This document shows, one piece after another, positions 30,828-34,407 of a DNA stretch of 34,407 nucleotides. The position numbers and the translations under genes are program-made. Location: NCBI RefSeq assembly GCF_008704205.1, contig NZ_VXLC01000005.1, forward strand, positions 1 to 34,407, read 5' to 3'. The notes beneath the pieces were generated by a model that was given only the letters and a program-made list of their open reading frames with translations, made no database searches and had not been told where the DNA came from. Source of the stretch: Nocardia colli. Its GTDB lineage: Bacteria; Actinomycetota; Actinomycetes; Mycobacteriales; Mycobacteriaceae. Every line of letters begins with the position of its first letter. Position 1 is the first letter of the stretch.

Positions 30828-31323
30828 CGCCGATCTCGCCAACGGGATGCGATCGGACTGGATGCTGCAAGGACCTCAACCCCCGGCCACCGCCCACACC
30901 ATCACCGCCGCGGAGCAGCGCCTCGGGGTTCGCCTGGACGACCAGTATCGCGACTGGCTGACTCGCGTCGGTAACGGCTGGCCGGCATTCTCCGGCGGCG
31001 TCACCCTCTACTCCCTCGACGAGATCTCCCGCGACCTACCCTCCCACCAGAACCTGGTGACGTTCCTGCGCGAGGAATCCAAAACCCCTCAGGACCTGGG
31101 CACCGACTCCTACGACAACCTCCTCGTCATCGGCACCACCGCCGACGGAGTCGACTACGTGACCCTCGCGTGCCCGAACCGGCAGCCCTGCGCCTCGGCA
31201 CCGGTCTGGATCGTCGACCGCGGCGACTACACCCGATTCGACAGCCTCAAAGACTGCATCGAGCGAAAAATAGCCCTCATGAGAACCATCGTGGAACAAC
31301 TCCAAACACAGCAGCCCAAATAG
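30688..31323 (+). CDS. lipoprotein with SMI1/KNR4-like domain, candidate immunity protein
   Basis: The 211-residue product starts at ATG 30688 behind AAGGAG at seven bases. The first 18 residues form a lipoprotein signal (VCAC, lipid at Cys18). From about residue 70 the sequence TITAAEQRLGVRLDDQYRDW followed by LTRVGNGW and a GGVTLYSLDEI strand matches the SMI1/KNR4 (SUKH) fold, widely used as immunity proteins against nuclease toxins. A C-terminal Cys pair (ACPNRQPCAS) fits export. It directly follows the toxin-like remnant in the same direction. Most SUKH immunity proteins are cytoplasmic, so a membrane-anchored external version is unusual. Binding to the toxin is inference. Confidence 0.75.
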   Translation: MRVLRWSLIAVVVAVCACSRTPSTSEPDDWIPQAVSDLKTLQKAWYDADLANGMRSDWMLQGPQPPATAHTITAAEQRLGVRLDDQYRDWLTRVGNGWPAFSGGVTLYSLDEISRDLPSHQNLVTFLREESKTPQDLGTDSYDNLLVIGTTADGVDYVTLACPNRQPCASAPVWIVDRGDYTRFDSLKDCIERKIALMRTIVEQLQTQQPK

Positions 31324-31671
31324 CCCGAACCGCGCGCGACTAAGTTCCCCACTCGTCAACACCGGTGCCGCCGGTCTCCTCGAGCCCGCACCACCATGCG
31401 TTACCACCGCCCCGCACCACCCTCGACCGCCACCCAGCTACATCCGCGCCGCCTACATGGCCTCCGGCACATAACAACCCAATGCGCGCACATACCGACG
31501 ACCGTGACCAAGTCATCGGCTTGGTGCGACTACTTCCACAACATCGGCTACGCCGACAAGTCGGGATCCCTCGAGCATCGACAGCCGCAACCCGGGTGCC
31601 GGACGGGATGAGCAAGGATCGACCACGTATGTGCTAGTGGCTCAATCTTGAGAGCTGGGTAGGTTGAGCGG
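31324..31671 (+). other. 348-base degenerate spacer
   Basis: No supported gene lies here. Short frames on both strands lack ribosome sites. One, ending at 31611, contains CDYFHNIGYADKSGSLE, which reads more protein-like than its surroundings and may be a relic of another toxin or immunity gene. No inverted repeats of terminator type were seen. Confidence 0.4.
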
Positions 31672-32052
31672 ATGAACGAAGGGTGGCGCGATGGTCGGCT
31701 TGCTGAGTTCGTCGGTGTCATTCGACGCGGAATAGAACCTGAGGGCTGCGCGGTCTACAGTTTCCGCAGTTTAGGTCAATTCACCGCGAGTTACGAGGAC
31801 CGCGAATACCAGGTCACAATTACTCCGGTCCCTACCGACGGGTCGCGGGAACCCTTCGATCAGGCCGACTTCGACCGGCAGGTCGCGGAGTATGGACGCC
31901 AGTTCCCCACGGATGTCGAAACCATCGCCGCCGCAGCCAATCTCATTCGCCGATACGGCCATAAAATCATTCCTGAAGGAGTCGAGGACGACAAGGCACT
32001 CGCGGACAAGGTTGAGGAGTTCGCCGAGTGGCTCGGTCGCGGCATTGCATGA
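31672..32052 (+). CDS. small acidic hypothetical protein, possible orphan immunity protein
   Basis: The 126-residue acidic product has about 22 Asp/Glu in the second half. A central beta-rich segment (YSFRSLGQFTASYEDREYQVTITPVP) is followed by two helices (FDQADFDRQVAEYG and ALADKVEEFAEWLGRG). ATG at 31672 has only a weak G-rich site (GGTTGAG). It sits behind a toxin-like remnant and a SUKH lipoprotein, the setting in which spare immunity genes accumulate. The family is not recognised. Confidence 0.6.
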   Translation: MNEGWRDGRLAEFVGVIRRGIEPEGCAVYSFRSLGQFTASYEDREYQVTITPVPTDGSREPFDQADFDRQVAEYGRQFPTDVETIAAAANLIRRYGHKIIPEGVEDDKALADKVEEFAEWLGRGIA

Positions 32053-32115
32053 TGAACGCACCATAATGCCGCAACCCGCGCGGTGCGAGGCGGTCAGCTC
32101 CACCTAGTTGAAGAT

Positions 32116-32144
32116 CAACGGCCCGGGCCATCCGGGGGCCGTTG
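32116..32144 (+). terminator. terminator-like hairpin
   Basis: CAACGGCCC at 32116-32124 pairs with GGGCCGTTG at 32136-32144 around an 11-base GC-rich loop, 64 bases beyond the small acidic gene. There is no T-run. Confidence 0.45.
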
Positions 32145-32280
32145 CAGTGTCCGCACATGCCGCATGCCGCGCGTTCGATCAGGCCCGCGTTGCCCCGGCA
32201 GCTAAGGTCGTAAAAATACCCGTCTTCTGCCGCGACCCTTCATCGCTGAGCATCGACACGCCGTTGCATCCATCCAAAGT

Positions 32281-32319
32281 GGTGACAGAAACGGCGATCG
32301 GGTGACAGGGATGGTGATC
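32281..32319. repeat. 20-base-period tandem repeat, possible IS-end remnant
   Basis: GGTGACAGAAACGGCGATC (32281-32299) and GGTGACAGGGATGGTGATC (32301-32319) are two imperfect copies spaced by 20 bases, sharing 15 of 19 positions. Paired words of this kind occur as transposase-binding sites at ends of IS elements, but no transposase, partner end or target duplication is visible here. Confidence 0.4.
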
Positions 32320-32415
32320 AGCCACACTGGCCGAGGGCCCGCAGCGACATTGATTGTCATGCGCAGAATGTCAGCGCCGTCCTGATGCGGTCGGGTATGA
32401 AGGTCTTCCGGGAAA

Positions 32416-32460
32416 TCCCTGGCCATCACCATCGGTGTATCCGGTGGTGATGGCCAGGGA
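32416..32460 (-). terminator. rho-independent terminator of the Gly-rich protein gene
   Basis: TCCCTGGCCATCACC at 32416-32430 pairs with GGTGATGGCCAGGGA at 32446-32460. The inner bases extend the stem to about 20 bp with a 5-base loop TGTAT. On the minus strand the stem is followed by TTTCC. It lies 67 bases beyond the stop codon at 32528. Confidence 0.8.
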
Positions 32461-32527
32461 CGCTATCGGGGTGTGAGTAGAGAGGTCACGGTGGTGAGCT
32501 GACCGCTGATGGTGGGGGTTGTTCGGG

Positions 32528-34129
32528 TCAGGATGCGACGATCATGATGCATCCGGGCTTTCCGGGCTCGCTGTCCGAACCAGACCCGCCGCCGCTGTTG
32601 CGGGCGCCACGGTTGCCGCCGGCGCCGCCGCTACCGCCGTTGCCGCCGTTACCGTTGGTGCCGCAGGCGCTGCTCACGGCAGCCGGTGTGGTGATTGTTC
32701 CGCCGGTGCCCGCGGTGCGAGCGTTGCTGGCGGTGCCTGCGGTGCTGGGGTAGACCGTGGGGGTTGCCGTCAGACTGTCGCCGGTTGCGGTGCAGGTCGG
32801 CGAGGTTCCTGGGCCGCCGCCGGTGGACTCCTGGGCGGCGGTGCCACCGCTTCCGGCGGTACCGCCTCCTTGCCCGTCGGGGCTTCCGCTGGTCCCGGCC
32901 AAACCGGGGATGAGGCTTCTGCCGGTGTAGCCGCCGCCTCCTCCGCCTCCGCCGGGGCTGAGCACGCGCACCCCGCCGGGACCGTAGACCGCGGTGGCCT
33001 CCTGGCCGCCGGAACCTCCTTCACCGCTGCCAGAGAAAGCGAACCCGCCCCCGGCGCCGCCTCGAGGAACGGTCAGGTCGAGGACGGTCCCTGCGTGCAG
33101 ACCGGTGATGGTGCAGGTGATCGCGGCTCCGGCACCGCCGCCGGCACCGCCCTGGGCGTTGGCACCGTCGGTGCCGTTGAGTCCGTCGCTGCCGTCACTT
33201 CCGATTCCGCCGCGGCCGCCGCCGGCTCCGGCTCCGATGGTCGTGATAGTCAGCGAGGTCTTTGCTGCCGGCACGGTGTACTGGGTGATCCCGGGAGTCA
33301 CGCACGCGGTCGTGTCGCCGGTGACCTCGCATGCGGTGTCCGGGGTGATCACCACGCAGCCGTCCTGACCCTCCTTGGCGTCCCGATCTTTCTGATCATC
33401 GAACTGATCACTGTCATCGGGACTGCGGTCAGGGGGAGGGGCCGGATCTGTAGCATCGCCGCCGAACCCGGCCAGAGCAGGGCACTGAGGGGCGAAGTCG
33501 ATCGGTGTGATCGTCCCGCCGGTGTGCTTGGTGTCCCCGGGGTCCTCAGGGTCCTCGAAAGGATCGTGCCCGGCCGTGCTGGTGGCGACGGCATCGAGGG
33601 TGGCCGTCAGCCCGGGGCCGGTCGCGGTACAGGTGGGTGAGCCACCCGCGCTACCACCGCGACCGCCTCCGGCAGCAGTGATGTCCACGCCGTCGGCGGT
33701 GGATCTCACCGCCGCGAACCCGCCATCGTTGGCTTGTCCCGAGGCCGATCGGTCCGTGCTCTGCTTGCCTCCGGCGGGCACGGTCACATCCAGCACAGTG
33801 CCCGCGCGCAGCCCACTGACGGTGCAGATGACTCCGGCTCCGGCCCCGCCACCGAGCCCGGCTCCGCCGGCCTCGCCGGCGCCGATGACGGTGATCCGGA
33901 TTCTGTTCACACCCGGGGGAACCGTGTAGCCGAAGCTGCCGGGAGTCGCGCACACGGCCGTAGCGCCCTCGGTCGGACAGGCAGCGGCGGCGGCGGCGGT
34001 GCCCGGCACGCTCAACGGCAGCACCGCACAACCCAAGGCCAGCACCCCCAGCCAGGCCCACCCGACCCGACCGGCACCGCCTCGAAACCCACCGGGCATC
34101 ACTGTCGACTTCCACATTCTGCTCACCAC
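32528..34129 (-). CDS. exported Gly-rich protein with duplicated module
   Basis: The product is about 533 residues. A basic N-terminus (residues 1-22) and a hydrophobic helix (WAWLGVLALGCAVLPL) followed by an Ala-rich cleavage site mark it as exported. The mature chain is two copies of one module, about 56-260 and 271-533. Each runs a Cys-x-TPG-x-x-x-YTVP strand, ITxIGAG, a Gly-rich loop, ICT/TCT-x-x-GLxAGTVLDxTVP, later SPTCTATGxxLTAT, GGTIT, and a terminal GC(V/I)(V/M)I strand. This suits a beta-rich domain with Gly-rich loops and disulphides. Copy 1 has an extra Asp-rich insert; copy 2 has a longer Gly-rich loop. GTG at 34129 has AGGAGG eleven bases upstream. ATG at 34117 or GTG at 34174 remain possible. 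Function is unknown; cell-surface location is likely. The 278 bases beyond to the window edge hold its promoter region and no gene I can support. Confidence 0.82.
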   Translation of the reverse strand: MVSRMWKSTVMPGGFRGGAGRVGWAWLGVLALGCAVLPLSVPGTAAAAAACPTEGATAVCATPGSFGYTVPPGVNRIRITVIGAGEAGGAGLGGGAGAGVICTVSGLRAGTVLDVTVPAGGKQSTDRSASGQANDGGFAAVRSTADGVDITAAGGGRGGSAGGSPTCTATGPGLTATLDAVATSTAGHDPFEDPEDPGDTKHTGGTITPIDFAPQCPALAGFGGDATDPAPPPDRSPDDSDQFDDQKDRDAKEGQDGCVVITPDTACEVTGDTTACVTPGITQYTVPAAKTSLTITTIGAGAGGGRGGIGSDGSDGLNGTDGANAQGGAGGGAGAAITCTITGLHAGTVLDLTVPRGGAGGGFAFSGSGEGGSGGQEATAVYGPGGVRVLSPGGGGGGGGYTGRSLIPGLAGTSGSPDGQGGGTAGSGGTAAQESTGGGPGTSPTCTATGDSLTATPTVYPSTAGTASNARTAGTGGTITTPAAVSSACGTNGNGGNGGSGGAGGNRGARNSGGGSGSDSEPGKPGCIMIVAS

Positions 34130-34407
34130 TGCCCTACGTTCCTCCTGCCAGTTCGCGGCCTTGGACATAGACACGGTCTCTGCACTCAGAACCTCGTCTC
34201 GCCGACGCTGCTGATGCCGAACAGAGCCGCACGGCTCACAGCGCTGTCAAACATTCGTCACCGCGACGGTTCCGGATGGCAACGCCGTTCCACCAACCCG
34301 CCTTTCGCACCCACGGAACCTTCGTATCGGCTGGCGTAGCAACGAAGAAACGACAGCTCGCGCGATACCAACATCCGCTCATGCCCTTGGTCTCAATAGG
34401 TCGGCGC

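Noticed and set aside
32202..32432. 76-residue minus-strand frame across the tandem repeat
   Set aside because: No ribosome site or recognisable domain, and it spans the repeat and ends inside low-complexity sequence; most likely non-coding.
1..34407. CRISPR arrays, rRNA, tRNA, phage or integrase genes
   Set aside because: No regularly spaced repeats, rRNA segments, cloverleaf sequences, integrase or phage structural genes were found.

Overview
The window is high-GC actinobacterial DNA, most probably from a Nocardia-like, mycolate-producing bacterium. Four things point there: GC-rich third codon positions with many GTG and TTG starts; a cyclopropane/mycolic-acid-type methyltransferase; several secreted LIP-type and class-2 lipases; and families of secreted repeat proteins (CAP domain, Gly-rich, Asp-rich). 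The genus is an inference. No rRNA, tRNA, CRISPR array or intact insertion sequence was seen.

Layout. 1-1.4 kb: a hairpin, a SnoaL-like fragment and a LysR regulator. 1.4-2.26 kb: a long, relatively AT-rich gap that ends in a strongly structured leader. 2.26-5.1 kb: an Asp-rich exported protein, a CAP-domain protein with a Trp-rich tail, paired terminators and a convergent secreted lipase. 5.36-8.28 kb: an amidohydrolase and SGNH-esterase operon with a divergent TetR regulator. 8.3-10.7 kb: a DinB-like enzyme, a 630-base gap with a 16-bp palindrome, and a secreted LIP-family lipase. 10.8-14.9 kb: a FrnE-like DsbA protein, a divergent AurF-type diiron oxygenase, a convergent cyclopropane synthase, and a MauE-like membrane protein followed by an overlapping small Cys-rich reading frame. 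15-19.1 kb: an M20 peptidase translationally coupled to an MFS exporter, divergent from a small gene and an ArsR-type regulator.

19.1-24.4 kb holds a complete ribose-type sugar locus. A LacI repressor is divergent from genes for a binding lipoprotein, a permease, a single-domain ATPase, a ribokinase and a ribose pyranase. The promoter region between them carries a TTGACA box, a CRP/GlxR-like site and a perfect 25-bp operator. Capture, import, anomer conversion and phosphorylation are therefore encoded together under LacI and probably catabolite control. 24.4-30.1 kb: a lipoprotein, two EamA exporters, an aldo/keto reductase coupled to the second exporter, an AsnC/Lrp regulator, a DUF218/YdcF protein and a SRPBCC protein.

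30.1-32.5 kb looks like an accessory patch. It has the C-terminal remnant of what resembles a secreted nuclease-type polymorphic toxin, a lipoprotein with a SMI1/KNR4-like immunity fold, degenerate DNA, a small acidic protein, and a 20-base tandem repeat. The window closes with a terminator and a large exported Gly-rich protein built from two copies of one module.

The best leads for something undescribed are the MauE plus Cys-rich frame (14.06-14.87 kb, apparent ATA start), the structured leader at 2.03-2.22 kb, the Shine-Dalgarno-masking hairpin at 17.7 kb, and the orphan toxin and lipoprotein-immunity module.
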